A stretch of DNA of 64,000 nt from assembly GCA_021464245.1 (NCBI GenBank), contig JADCRB010000118.1:1242056-1306055 (forward strand). Reading direction: 5' to 3'. Both the position numbers and the translations under genes were made by a program. Shown piece by piece: positions 13,224 to 25,861 of the stretch (position 1 is the stretch's first letter; each line of letters opens with the position of its first letter). Below the pieces are notes generated by a model. That model ran no database searches. It was not told where the DNA came from and worked only from the letters and a program-made list of their open reading frames with translations. The stretch comes from Carallia brachiata (taxonomy: Eukaryota; Streptophyta; Magnoliopsida; Malpighiales; Rhizophoraceae).

Positions 13224-14063
13224 ATGGCTGCCTGCAGAGGCCTCCAACACATCTTTGAGAAGCCATTGCCTGAAAATCCAACCTTGCTTGAATCCCTCTC
13301 ACAGTGGAATCAACTCAAGCCTGGAAAGACCCCCGAGCAGTCCTCCTTCACCGAGATATTCGGAGAGCTTCATTTCAAAGAGAATTCCCAGTCATCTTCC
13401 TCATTCTCCTTTCCCATATCATCCTTCTCCTCTCCTCCTACAGATTCAAACCTGCAAACAGAAACTTCAAGGCTCATTAGCAATGATAATTATGGAAGCA
13501 AATGTGAGAACGGGAAGATTCCATCAACGATCATCCTAGATGATCAACATACAGGTCATCACAAGAGGAGTGCTAGCCTTCAACTATGCACCGAGGGACT
13601 CGGTTTTGAAAGCTTTGATGATGTCGAGGACTCAAAGACTGAAATGAATACAGAATGGCAACATCAGGAAAAGAAAGTGAACATTGAAACGCATTCAACA
13701 TTGGAGAATGTAAGCAGGGAGTCGAGGAAAACAAGACCAAGTAGAGGAGCTTTCCCTCCACCGATTTCATGCATAGGCAACAGTGGGAGGCCTTGGGTTT
13801 GCTTCAAGTCTTACCGGCATGATGGCAGGTTTGTGCTTAAAGAAGTGAGGATTCCCACCCAGGAGATTTTGCATGCATATAGAGAAGACGGACGATTAAA
13901 GCTGCAGTTCATTCAGCCAGATGAGGAAGCTGAATATGAAGAGGGCGGAGAAGATAATTTTACAGAAGATGATGAACAAGAGGAAACAGGAAAAATAGTC
14001 AAGAGTTATGATGTTGGTGACCAGCATGATAACTCTACCAACATTAGAGATGAAGAAAATTAG
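13224..14063 (+). CDS. FANTASTIC FOUR (FAF)-like protein, single exon
   Basis: Plant-specific FAF-family protein of 279 residues. In Arabidopsis, FAF proteins act in the WUSCHEL-CLAVATA shoot-meristem size pathway; FAF-like members are less well understood. The diagnostic FAF domain is at residues about 175-232, with FPPPISCIG, GRPWVCFKSYRHDGRF and LKEVRIPTQEILHAYREDGR, followed by a strongly acidic stretch (234-255). Other family-typical segments are SSFTEIFGELHF (40-51) and LCTEGLGFESFDD (121-133). The ATG at 13224 (MAACRGLQH) is the first in frame; the upstream extension to 13200 begins with TTG and is not a plant start. There is no intron, as usual in this family. It could equally be annotated as protein FAF-like, chloroplastic, but I see no clear transit peptide. 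Confidence 0.9.
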   Translation: MAACRGLQHIFEKPLPENPTLLESLSQWNQLKPGKTPEQSSFTEIFGELHFKENSQSSSSFSFPISSFSSPPTDSNLQTETSRLISNDNYGSKCENGKIPSTIILDDQHTGHHKRSASLQLCTEGLGFESFDDVEDSKTEMNTEWQHQEKKVNIETHSTLENVSRESRKTRPSRGAFPPPISCIGNSGRPWVCFKSYRHDGRFVLKEVRIPTQEILHAYREDGRLKLQFIQPDEEAEYEEGGEDNFTEDDEQEETGKIVKSYDVGDQHDNSTNIRDEEN

Positions 14064-16823
14064 AACCACCAGAAAATGTAAGAGCAACAATCATAAGAGT
14101 GATCATCTTCTTTGCAATCTGATTAAGTGCTCAAATTCCTTTTCCTGTCCTTCCAGAACTGCAAAATAACTAGAGAAAAGAGAGGCAGATCGGACCGTCT
14201 AGAGCATGGTTTCTCCTCATTTCTTCTCTTAATCTTTCTTTGCGTAATCATTTTGTCCTAGGACTAGCCATTTTCAGTCATTTCGAGGCGCGGAATCTCC
14301 TCTACCAATCTGCCTATGGCAGGCCTGGTATTGAGGATTGTCGCTTAGGCATTGAGGAATGAGTTCACTTACTAATACCGTAGCCTCAAACAAGCACACG
14401 CACGCACACAGACACACATACACACGCACACACACAAAAGGAATTTCCACTTTGTACTGATCCTTGGAATGGAAAGATGCTGCAATTTTCTAGAATCAAC
14501 AATCATGACTCGACGGTGGTATAACTGAAAACGACTTAAGAAAAAGTTAGGAAAAAAGACAAGAATTTGCATGACAAAATATGCAGCCCCAATGAGAAAG
14601 AGTGACAAGAAGCAATATCTGCATAAAAAAAAAAAGTAACTGTAAAAGAGAGGGCGCCAATATGCAGCATCCAACCATATATCTCAAATTCCAATTCATA
14701 GAAACATCTCGACCCAACTTCTACATTGCATAGAAATAGAAACCTGCTTATTGTGATGCGTCTAATCTAGTGAATTGCGCCATTTGCTTTGTTGCACTGA
14801 AACTAGTAGGTCAGTGCAGGCATATTGGGCCAGAAATAATGGATGGAACAATCATGCATGTTCAAAGTAGATAATGCACAATGCAGGCAGCAAAAAAAAA
14901 ATTGAGCAGATACATAAAGGACATGACATGGGGCTTTCCTCAATGATTAATAGCAATTTTTACAAATCTGTGATCCAGTTGAGATGGTCTCACATGAACA
15001 GAGATGACATGGGAAAAAAGCCCCGAGCCCACAGGAATGACAAGTTAAGCAAATTGCAGAGTGCAGGCGAAGTTGTAATAAAGAAACATGGCAGTCTCTT
15101 TCCCTTTGAGGGATGTTAATGGAAAGTGGAAGAAACGAAGACCAAGACAGACAAAGCATTCTGATAACAACACATTAGACCCAAAAAGTAAACCTTCAAT
15201 TTCCACACACGATGCATCTTTTCTTCCAGATGCAATGACTTCAAAGACATAAAAATGGTGGTCCTGAATCAACATTTTACAAAGTTAATGAGGAATCAAG
15301 AAACTCGGAACCCATTATGTAAAATTCACAGAAGCTCACTCGTGAGCTCATACAGAATTTAAGTATGAAAGGACTTATTGGAGTTCTAATATTGAGTCCC
15401 TGCCCTGCCAGAACAGAGGAGATGAACACATTGGATGGCCAACTTGTATCCACATAATGCAAGCTTTGACCTTGAACACATTTTTTTTGGCCCTAAACCC
15501 AATTTGTATCCCGCCCTAGGAGCAAGCTTCTTCCAAATAAAGAAACTGTACCAAGTAGGAGATAAATTAAGGGCAACCATGGAGTATGCAAACCACTTGC
15601 AAATATACATGGCAAAACATACACCATCCATCTAAACAGGTTAAACAGATTACACTTTGCCTTAATGTGGAGATGCTGATACGTACCTGAGCTATATTTA
15701 GGATTACGATTATTAATGGATATTTATATACCATATAAAACTTGAAATCTACTCCAATACTTTATCTAGTTGAATAACCCCAGCTTTATGCATGATGATT
15801 TCCTACAAATTAAGATTTTTTGTTCTAAAACTATCATTGTTGTAGTCACCTTTCCTGCTTAATTTGACATTTTATCAATTTGCTTTACTCAGTCATGTCC
15901 CAGAGAATGCAGGTATCCCGCATTGGTGCTCCATTGGTAATTGCGTCCTCTATTGGAATGTTGCACTAATAAATCAGAACATCTTTGCTGTTCATTTTGA
16001 GCAAAACTTGGAAGACGTTGGCATGGTTCACCTCCTACAAGGCATAAGTCACTACATCTGCCCAATTCATTTTGACCTTCTTCTAAGTAAGTTACTCATT
16101 TTGCTACCCACCAATCAGAAGTGCTTTGACGTTGTACCACCAACTTTCTGAAGGGATATGCAATTAATCAGATAACCAAAAAGGTACGACGCTTAATTAT
16201 GCAAGTGATGATAGCCAAACTCAAACCCATCTACACCATCCCTCGCCCATTCCAAAAGGAGAAAGAGATGAGAAAAGTAAGGAAAGACAATAAACCAAAG
16301 AAACTAATAAGCTCCAGTGAAAATATGAATCTGCATTCTTTCTGTAAATAGCTTGCAAATTAGAACAAGATACTGGGAAGCTCTTTAATGAAATCAAGTA
16401 GGACATCAAAAGGACAAGCTAGGGATGATTAATGGTATGTCCACCTTATATGACTTGCATTAAGGTTTGCAAGTACAACATGCACTGACATAGGTAATCT
16501 TCTAGTGAGAATCATCTAATGAATAGTCAAGGACCACAGTACAGCAACATGTAATGGAACTACTGTCTCCATTGAGAAATAGTTAAGGCAATATAATAAT
16601 AACTGAAAGAGTGAAAGGGTTTGGAAATAATGTTATAGAAAAAAGGTTTGAGGATCATGTTTAATGAGCGGCAATTCTGTAGTTTATCTGCATCCAGCAA
16701 TATTATTTTCATTTTTTCCCCTGGTTCTGAAGATACATTCATGTTCATGGTACAGACAATGTTTCAGAATGAGGCTACCAATTACCTCTAGGATGAGGTA
16801 ATAATGGAATAAGAGGCATTGCA
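14064..16823. other. Intergenic region, no gene seen
   Basis: Contains the FAF-like 3' flank and a CA-type simple repeat at about 14395-14438. Short frames at 14874-15119, 15435-15635 and 15864-16151 show no recognisable domain, codon bias or splice continuity. The right end would be the 3' flank of the dead amidase gene, which reads toward it. Confidence 0.5.
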
Positions 16824-19800
16824 TCACAGTGAGAGATTGTTCCCATCTAATGTCAAAAGCACCATGTATAGATCTGGATGTCGATCACGAAATACAGCCC
16901 AGCTATGTCTCTCTTTGTTCTTATTTTATCCAGATCAAACTTTGCTACAAGAATAGCTTCCTCTCTGTCATCAGCAACTGCAACTATTTCCCCGGTCGGT
17001 CCTGCATATCAGTTCAGAAACATCAATATGTGCCCGGGCTTCCATCATTTATATGACTTAATCACATGATTGCAAATCAAGAAGCTGGACACCTGCTATA
17101 AAGGAAGTTCCCATAGAAGGTAATTTCACTTTTTCCATGCTCTTTCTGGATTATTTCTTTCCCAATGCGATTTGAAGCCACAAGCGGTACATGTGAGAAT
17201 TGACAATAATCCCCGCATAAGGCGGGATCTCACCTCCCCACAATATCATTACATGGAAAACAACATGCAGAAAAGTTGTGCAAAATATGGGAGCCATCAA
17301 GTACAACATCAAAGATATAAGCTACCTATGAAAAGTTTCCCACATTACAAGCCAGAACATTCAAGAGTGCAATTATTAACTTCTACATACAACAAGACCA
17401 AAACTTTTTGAATCGTTCCAAGCAGTCATATCTTTCACTAGTTGACTTTTACTGTGGAGAAAACAATAAGAGCAGAAGAGCATGAGATGCAAGGTGACGT
17501 TCATTGGAATGCAAAGAGAGAATGTTTGAGGACAGTGAATAGTTATGTACATTTTTAGGAGACAGTTATTCTAATATAATGGACTAGATAGCAGTAAGGT
17601 ACACATACACTCCTCATCAAGGGCAGGCACAAATATGTATCTGGAAAGAGACATAAATCTGACTAAAAACAACCAGTAACATCATTGTAATCAAATTTTT
17701 AATCTACCACTACACTAACTTACCACATTAGCTCCAGCATGACCTTGCATCACCTGTCTCCAGTGCTCTCGAGAATCAATCCCATCATCTTGAGGCTCAG
17801 AACCAATAGCAGTAGGGTAAAATAGTATCTCAGCACCTTATAGCACCATAGCTTGAGCTGCCTCTGGAAACCATTGATCCCAACATATTGCTGTCATTAT
17901 TTTGGAAAAGAAAAACAAACACGAGCATTAGCTACTTCAAGTTTCATACATGCCGTCCTGGCAGCAAACTGATGCAACAGACAACAATTGTGCTCCCTGT
18001 TTTGTATACCCTGATTACAGCTTCAAGTAAAATTTGCACAAAAATTTATTTAGTATTGTTCTCCAAATACATCTAATCGGAACGTCATTTGGTCTAAACA
18101 ATGTTTCAGGCTTTTCTAAAAATTAAAGAAACACAAACAATATATCTGATAAACATGTCTAGACAAAAAGGGCTAAAAAAAGGATAAAAGCCAAGATTCT
18201 TACCAACTCTGATTTTGCCAAATTTAGTTTGAAAAACCTGCGCAACAATGGCATCAGTGACTGACCTAGTTGATGAAAATTCAATTTAATTACACAAGAA
18301 ACTAAAAGTACTTATACATGGAGACTATCTAAACACCAACCTTGAAGCCAGTGTCACCTGGATTAAAGTAGAATTTTTCCTGGTAACCTGATGTCAAACA
18401 ATTTGTTGTAAAAACTGAATATGAAAAAAGCAGATTGAAACCATGAAGTTTTCAGCTTTTCATACCCAGTCCATTTGGAATATGAGACTTCCTGTAAAGG
18501 CCAATGTCAGTTCCATCGGCATCAATTATGGCTATGGAGTTGTAATGTGCATTATTGGCCTCTTAAAAAAAGCTAACAGGAATAACTACACCCAGCTCTT
18601 TTGCCGGTTTTTGCATCCTACAATTAAAAAGCAAACAGTATATGAGTCAAAGGAAATGGGTCAGGAAGTATGAAAGCTTAAAACTTTCCATCTTTCATTG
18701 GGATAGGCCATGGTATTAACACAGCCAGCATAAAATTTTGGAAGTTAGTCATGTTAGATGACTTTTACCAAATAATTGTAGGATGACCCTTATAAGGCTT
18801 AGCTCACTGAAAGAAATGCTCCCTCTGTGCTTGGCAGAAGTAATACCCCTCAAATAGTTCCTATTGTAGAGTTGAAATTTTGACCTCATCAATATGCATA
18901 ATTTTATCCAAACTAGTGACAAAAGGCCATGCCAATCACAGGGCATGCTCATATAATTTGTTTAATTTGTTTCCAACCACAAATGTGATCATATTGACAT
19001 GTATTGCATGCCTAAGATCCCACTCCCATCTAATTCAAGTTGTGTTGAATCTCATGTAGCATGGTTAATTGGTTCAGGATTAATTAGTCAAGTTGGATAA
19101 ACTTACCATATAGTTGCTTCCTCAAGAGGAATAGAGTTAAAAAAACCAATTGTCAGAAATTTAAAAAAAAAAAAAGATGAAGAAAAATAAAAGCACATTA
19201 ATATCATCCTCTAACTGTAAATTTGATTTGGAAGTGGAATTTTGTTTAGAGTATTCTAATACTGCTACCATACAATGTTCCTGTAATGACGTACATATCA
19301 TTCCACAAAGGCATTTCATTTTGCCATAATCAGGATTACATTTTGACCCAGCGATCCAAGAACATCCTTGGGAAATATACTACCCCAAGCTGCAATCTGT
19401 ATTGCTGTTCGCGTTCTGTATGACAAATCAGCCTTTGTGATGGTTAATACAACCCAGGTGAATCTCAATTTTTATTTTATCATGATAGATAAACCACCTA
19501 AATATATAAATATCAGCTAATCTGTGCAAACCTGACAGCCAAAAAGAAAGTCCACATAAAATCGTAATCTCCTTTAGATATGCATATGCACACACAGAAC
19601 AGAGTCTCAAAAAGACTCCCTCCCCCAAACATTTTGTGTCATAATGTATCATTATAGCCATTTATCTTCAAAGTAGGCATGTGCTACATTTGGGAGCAGG
19701 AGAAAAACCTGCATATGATATTACTGGTTCAGCTTTATGTGCTCAAATAACTACATTGATAGCTCCCTCGGGATTAGATTATGAGTTTATCAGCCTTGTC

Positions 19801-22017
19801 TTCAACCTTTGATAGTTTGATGACATTGAAATGGTCCTATGGCTAATGAACATTGCATTGCCATGGCCAAAAATTGCTAATATATAGTTGTCCGCTTAGA
19901 TCGTGACGTGCTCACCAAACACAGTCCATAATGTTTTGTATGGACCTAGTAACAACCACAGCAACATGGTATGAACTAATAACTGAGGGGATGGAGGTCA
20001 ATGAAGATTGCTACTCCCAGGCTCTTAGTTGTGTTCTACCATATGTGGGTACTGCTCCTTCATGTAGGAAGTATTGCCCTCACAATGTCAACTATGAAAC
20101 AGCTGAAACACAGTAGGCATGCATTCATATTCAATTATTAGGAACCAACAAAAATGCCCATCCTAACCTTTCCAAATCTATGTAAAGAGCGATCTCAACC
20201 AAAAGTCACATAGTAAAAAAGGCGCCCAAAATAAAACACGACTAAATGTAATGCATGTGCGAGTGTGTGTGTAATGTATATGTGTGTTTCAAAAAGCAAG
20301 GAAGGAAGACAAAAGTCCAAGATTTGGTCACTTGATCATCAATGCCTGAACTCTTGACAGCTTTGGATACACTATAAACAATGGTAGGTTACACTGTTGT
20401 GAGGATTCCATGAACAATGAAGTGAGCAAGAAAAGTTTCGACTCAGTTAAACATTACTTGCATTACTTCTTCCTAATTCCGTCCCAAAATTGAGTGTTTG
20501 CTAAAAAAAAGGAGTATTTTAAAGTCCAAGTAGGCAAGTAGCTCATGTCATAGAAAAGCTCAGAAGAATATGAAATAAAAAGGTGTTCGCAGCACAACTC
20601 ATTACAATTCTACACTATATCTGCAAACCAACTTCCACAGGTACATACCTCAATGAGAATAATGTTTGCACCCTTCCCATGAGCAGCTCTAACAAGCCTG
20701 CACACAACCTAGAAATTCAATATTACAAACAAGAAGATCTATAACAGTAGGCAAACAATGTGATAACAGATCCCACAGAAAGAAAAGTAAAACAAAATGA
20801 TGAATAAAATAGCCAATTAAATGCAACTAAGAAACTCCACAGGTATGAATTTGACATATCAAAATTTTAAACAGCAAGATAGCAAATGAAAGACCATTGG
20901 CACTAACAACTTCTAAAAAGCGAGACAATAAAATATGGCAGTGACTTAGGACCAGACCAGACCAAGCTTTAGCCTAATGGCTGAGGCTGAGGCCCCTAAG
21001 GCCAAAGGTAACAGGTTCAAGCTCCATCATTCACTTATAAAAAGAAAAGGAACAAAAATAGGAACCTCTAAGTTGATAAGAGGAAAAAAGGGTGAACAAA
21101 AGAAAAATTATAAAAAGTCCACGGTCCAATGCATATTGGAAATTGGCATAGCAACTACAGGGAAAATACCAATGACTCAACTAATGGATGAGGATTTTTT
21201 TGACATAATGATGTCAGACTCAGCCATAGGCCAGAAGAACAGGCAATTAGACTTTCTATACTTAGTTAAACTTGGAATTCACAAGCCATTAGATGCATAA
21301 AACTTCTTTTCACTTTGCTTCCAATTGGGACATGGTGCCACAATGAAACAGCTTGTCACAACTGCAAGTAATCCTCAATTTCCCTTTTGATGAATAAGGA
21401 CCACTCCTGACCTTAGACAGTGGCACCAAAAGACCCCCCATAAGACATTGACCCACAAATTAGTCTTGAGAAAAATTTATTATTGGCATTTAGAAAGAGT
21501 GTGCACAGTTCCCAGTGCACGAGACTCACATTGCAGAGTCACAACAAAGGTGGTCAGATGTCTGCCGCCTTACCCTATTGGCATTTAGAAGGTGCCAACA
21601 TCAAACTAAAAACTTCGAAAATAGACATGAAAACACTCACAGGCTTTGCAAGTGATGCAAAAACTATAACCAATGAAACCCCCATTTTTCCTGAGCTTAA
21701 ACCAAACTCCAAGTTGGTATCATAAGAACAAAAAAAAAAAAAAAAGACAAAATGATCATCTGGGTATGGTTCTAAAGCAGGATATTAGAAACCAGGTGAC
21801 TGTGAAACACAAGATAATGAACCAAATTGTGCTTATGGTCATCGCATACAATGCTTTATTGGGTCACTAGAAAAAGACAATAAAATGAACGATAAACGGA
21901 GAAAGACTCGACCTTTCGGCGGCGGCGAGATTAGTGGAGGCATCGTCGGAGCAAGCGAATTGCAGGGCGGAGACAGTCACTTCTCTTGATTTTTGGTTTA
22001 CCATCTCCTTCGGCCAT
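16824..22017 (-). pseudogene. N-carbamoylputrescine amidase (nitrilase-like) pseudogene, 9 exons
   Basis: Remnant of the nitrilase-superfamily enzyme that converts N-carbamoylputrescine to putrescine in the plant arginine-decarboxylase route. Exons, 5' to 3': 21913-22017, 20649-20697, 18769-18860, 18466-18617, 18341-18387, 18204-18237, 17724-17890, 17093-17190, 16824-17001. Recognisable pieces include ALQFACSDD, ELFEGYYFCQAQRE, YRKSHIPNG, ICWDQWFPEAA, FYPTAIGSEPQDDG, VPLVASNRIGKEII and GPTGEIVAVADD. Catalytic Glu, Lys and Cys codons survive. Lesions: one-base insertion in an A run in exon 1 (21990-21994); TGA in exon 3 (18804-18806); TAA in exon 4 (18563-18565); TAA in exon 7 (17838-17840); exon 8 acceptor AT instead of AG (17191-17192); one-base insertion in exon 8 (~17107); two-base insertion in an AG repeat in the last exon (~16911). 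Kept introns show it is not a processed copy. A functional paralogue presumably exists elsewhere. Confidence 0.88.
20960..21060 (+). repeat. tRNA-derived SINE-like head with Pol III A and B boxes
   Basis: TAGCCTAATGG at 20970-20980 fits the internal A box, and GGTTCAAGCTCC at 21014-21025 is a near-perfect B box, spaced as in tRNA genes. It lies in intron 1 of the dead amidase, antisense to it. The downstream boundary and target duplication were not resolved. The 107-residue frame that starts here is not a gene: it begins inside the SINE head and has no family resemblance. Confidence 0.5.
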
Positions 22018-25000
22018 TGTATTTGGTGTCTGCTTTCAGCGTTTCAGCCTTTCTTTTACTGCTCCCACTTCTAAATTGTCCGAATGCACTGAAAAGTTCA
22101 GTAGTTAAGGTAAAATCAGTTTAACCAGTATAACAGAATTTAAATTGTTGGAACTGATTTTTAACAATAAATATATATTTATAAAAATAATTAATAATTA
22201 ATAATTATATATAATATGTTTTTATTATAAATCATCTCAAATGGTTAAATTTTAACTTTTTAAACAAAAAGAATTATAGAAAGAATTGATTGTATATTGA
22301 TTTTTTTTTTGTTTTAATAACTAAAGTTAGACGTTTAGAGAAAATTTAGGATTAATTTGAATCAAATTTAAGGCTCAATTATTCTTTAAATAAGTTTTGA
22401 ATTTAAATTATAGTTTTTGATATTTGTAGCGTAAATCGGTCTGATCATAAAGTAGACTGATTTTTCCCTTCTTTTAGCAATTTTAACAAGTGTTTTACCG
22501 TCTAGTTTCTCCTTATTTTTAGGATCAAACCAAATCGGTAACTAATCAATTTACGTTGAATTGGTTCACCCAATTGATCCGTACGTTTATTTAAATGATT
22601 ATTATTTTTTGAGAAAAAAATGAAAAATTAGTATAATACACATAACCTTTTTAAAAAAAATCTCATCTATATGTTTAGTCTTACTAAATATCTAGATAAT
22701 TGAACTCACGATTTTTGATATTTGATATGAAAAAGATTTTTATTTTAACTTTCTTTTTATATTAATCTAACTGATCGTCTAATATCACAATTTAATCCAA
22801 CAATTTAGTCAAAAAAATTACTTAAAATTAAACTGTATTGTTGTTTTAAGATAATGCACTCATACATTGTGGAAAAAATTAAACATTTGCTAAAAAGTTT
22901 ACTTGATTTTTTAGAAATTATATTTTATTTCTTCTATATATATATGTATACATTGTAAAAACTAAAATTTACTAATTTTCTAAGAATATAAAATTTTTCA
23001 ATAATGTTATGTATTGTTTAGGAAATACAATGTATCTATAAAAAATATACCGAATTTCTCCCTAAGCAAACACTGTAGCTGGACTACACCTCATTCTACC
23101 AAAATTTTACATCATTTCTAACGGAAAAATATTGAAAACTAAAAATATGCAGATGAAGCCAAAAGAATATTATTTCTAACATAAAGTCTAGCATGAGATA
23201 AAATTTGATAATGTCCGTCATCTCACTCTTTGCTTAAACTTATCATTCATTTAACTAATTTGACATAAACAGTGTTATTTATTAATACGATAAGTCTCTT
23301 GACTTTTTATAATTATTTTGCGTGAAGAACAATTTTAGTAAAGAAAATTTGTATAGATTGACATAGAGAGAGACTTTATAAGAAATTTCAATTTTTTAGG
23401 TAAGATAGTTGAAAAAAATCGAGAAATTTTATGATAAACATAGATTTTTTTTTTTTTGATCTTATTTTGTGCCACCAATATGATGACTCGCATGATATAT
23501 AACCAGGAAATTTTCCAAAAGAGTCCAGAAAAACTAGCCATGGACGTGCAAAAGATCCACGCCTAGAATGTGACTTTTGCTCGGCTAGGGATTGAAGCAG
23601 GCTTAGTATTATGGGCCCAACCTAGCCGAGCAAGGCCCGTCCAACCAGAGCAAGAAGTTTTGACTCGTTCAAGCAGACCCCATATGGCCATATCAATTAG
23701 CCGTTAGGAATTTATTACTATTATAAAGACACAAGTTCAAATTCTTATTAAAATATTCAGTAAAATTAATATAAATTTATTTTTATATAATTATGAGAAT
23801 AACTTAATGACTTTTACTAGATCTTATAATTATATTTTTTAGTAATTCAGTGTAACGACTCTTATTTATTGTGTAGTTATGAGACTTAATCTTTTTTAAC
23901 GGTTATGCAAGATGTCATTCTTATTTTTTAATTTTTGCTGACCAAAAAATAGAAATAAGATAAAATTTATTTTCTTACTTGTTGTAATACCACTCTCCTA
24001 ATTGAAAATAGAGAGATACTAGTTAACATCCTTTAAGTAATGTTAAAAGTAGTATTAAAGTGATATAAATTGTTAGATAATTGAATTAAGAAAAATTAAA
24101 AAAAAAACAAATAGATTGTTAGATGTCGTTGGATAAATTGCATGATTACTTTATACTATCATTAAACTGGGAGTGGAGCTCTTGAAAATAATGATATCTT
24201 CAATTTTTTTTTGCTTTACCTCATCGTACTAAGATTTGAACTTAATACTGCAACTAGGAGATCTAGCGCTAGATCTTTTGGACCACAAAAGGAAGCATGT
24301 GCTTGAGATATACTGATAGGAGTAAGTATTTTATATGGATGGATCTAAATTCGATAATTAGATTTCAACCTAAACAAATGATTTAACAGCCACTAGGCTA
24401 TGTCGAATAGACTAGTTTGCCACCCATTAACATGTGATTTACATGAATTTAAGAAATAAAATCAACATCACTATGGCCAAGCTTGGCCTTAAGTTTCCTG
24501 TCAGATAATGCCCCATTAACGCAAATGCCTCTACATATGATCCAACAATCTTAACAACTTATATGTTTGCATATATAAGCTAAAGCTACTTCCCATTTGT
24601 TGGTGACTTCAAATTAACTCTCACGAATCCCTTCTTATATTTTCCATATGCCAAAGCCAAAAAAAAAAAAAAAACCTCTTTTCTTAAATACTTGTGACAA
24701 CCGCATTGTCATTTGGTGGGCTTGTAAAAACAGACAAAATTAAATTTGAATTAATTATTTAACTATGTCCTGCCATCGGTTAAACCATTATGAAGAGTTG
24801 GAAGGCGACAGCTGAAACTTTAAGGGAAGCTTGTACTTTCTTAAGCTAAGACGTCGAATAAGGACATGCGAGTGACAAAGCTATCCTTCTTGTTTGATGC
24901 AGACAAAGCCCCATTTCCCAGGCCCATTCATGCAAATATTTAATTCCAAAAAGTTTTAGAACCCCACCAAATGTCCCAATTATTTGTCCTAATATCTATT

Positions 25001-25756
25001 ACAAAAGCAACCAACTATTAAATTTTTTTTGTAAATATATGTATATTTTATATAATAACAAAAAATAAAGTGATAATATATATTTAACTTTTTATTACTC
25101 TTTTTATTAATGTGATTATAAAAAGTTGACAATTAATTATTATATATATATATATATCGGAACAAAATAATCATGACATTTTGTATGGCTTTAAAACCGT
25201 TCCCTATTTAATTTTCCCCTAGCATGACATCCTTACGTGAAATATGCTCTTATTCGATTTCGACAACCACTAGTTATAGTTTAGTGGCCATCAAATTTTA
25301 ATTTGAGATAAGACCTTCAATTCAACACCAAACTTCATTTATAAATATATTCTTCTCTCCTTGCTTTAGACAAAAAAATAAAAAAAACTATATGAACATG
25401 GTGAATTGAATCATAACTTACAAGAAAACGAGAACATAACTTAGACGTAATTTACATTTCATATTTTTAGCTTTTAATATATGATCACACTTAACAATGA
25501 GAATTACAAATGTATATCTTATAATCATGATAATATCATGATAATGTAATATAAGACTCGCATCAACAACGCATCAAGTTCAATTTGTTTTCCTTGTTTT
25601 TCAAGCAATCTAAGGCAACTAGCCAACCAGAACTAGTAAGTGTTATATTTCTTTCCACCTCTCAAGACAGATAAGGTGCCAAGGAGTAAGTAGCAACTAA
25701 AATTATGCAACTATGATTGAACAAGGCACCTGAATTTTACAATCTCTATTCACATC
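22018..25756. other. Long AT-rich intergenic region before the FLA gene
   Basis: Strongly AT-rich with many homopolymer runs and no supported gene. The first ~60 bases form the upstream region of the dead amidase. The distal part should hold the FLA promoter. A GC-richer patch at about 23565-23700 (GGGCCCAACCTAGCC) may be a repeat fragment, but no boundary or family was recognised. Confidence 0.5.
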
Positions 25757-25764
25757 TATAAAAA
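25757..25764 (+). promoter_or_regulatory. TATA box of the FLA gene
   Basis: TATAAAAA, followed about 30 bases later by a CA-rich start region and, 105 bases downstream, by the FLA ATG. Spacing and context fit a plant TATA promoter with a leader of about 70 bases. Confidence 0.65.
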
Positions 25765-25861
25765 CCCTTCTCTGTCCCCTCTTTACACACCAAGCACTTG
25801 TGCAATTAGCATTACTACTACAAAAACAACTACTTACAATTACATCAAACACTTGTCCAAA

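Noticed and set aside
19300..19430. Minus-strand open stretch (AAWGSIFPKDVLGSLG) inside an amidase intron
   Set aside because: Too short, not part of the amidase, and no family recognised.
20977..21300. 107-residue plus-strand frame starting with a real ATG
   Set aside because: It starts inside a SINE-like head, runs antisense through an intron of the dead amidase, and has no recognisable domain.
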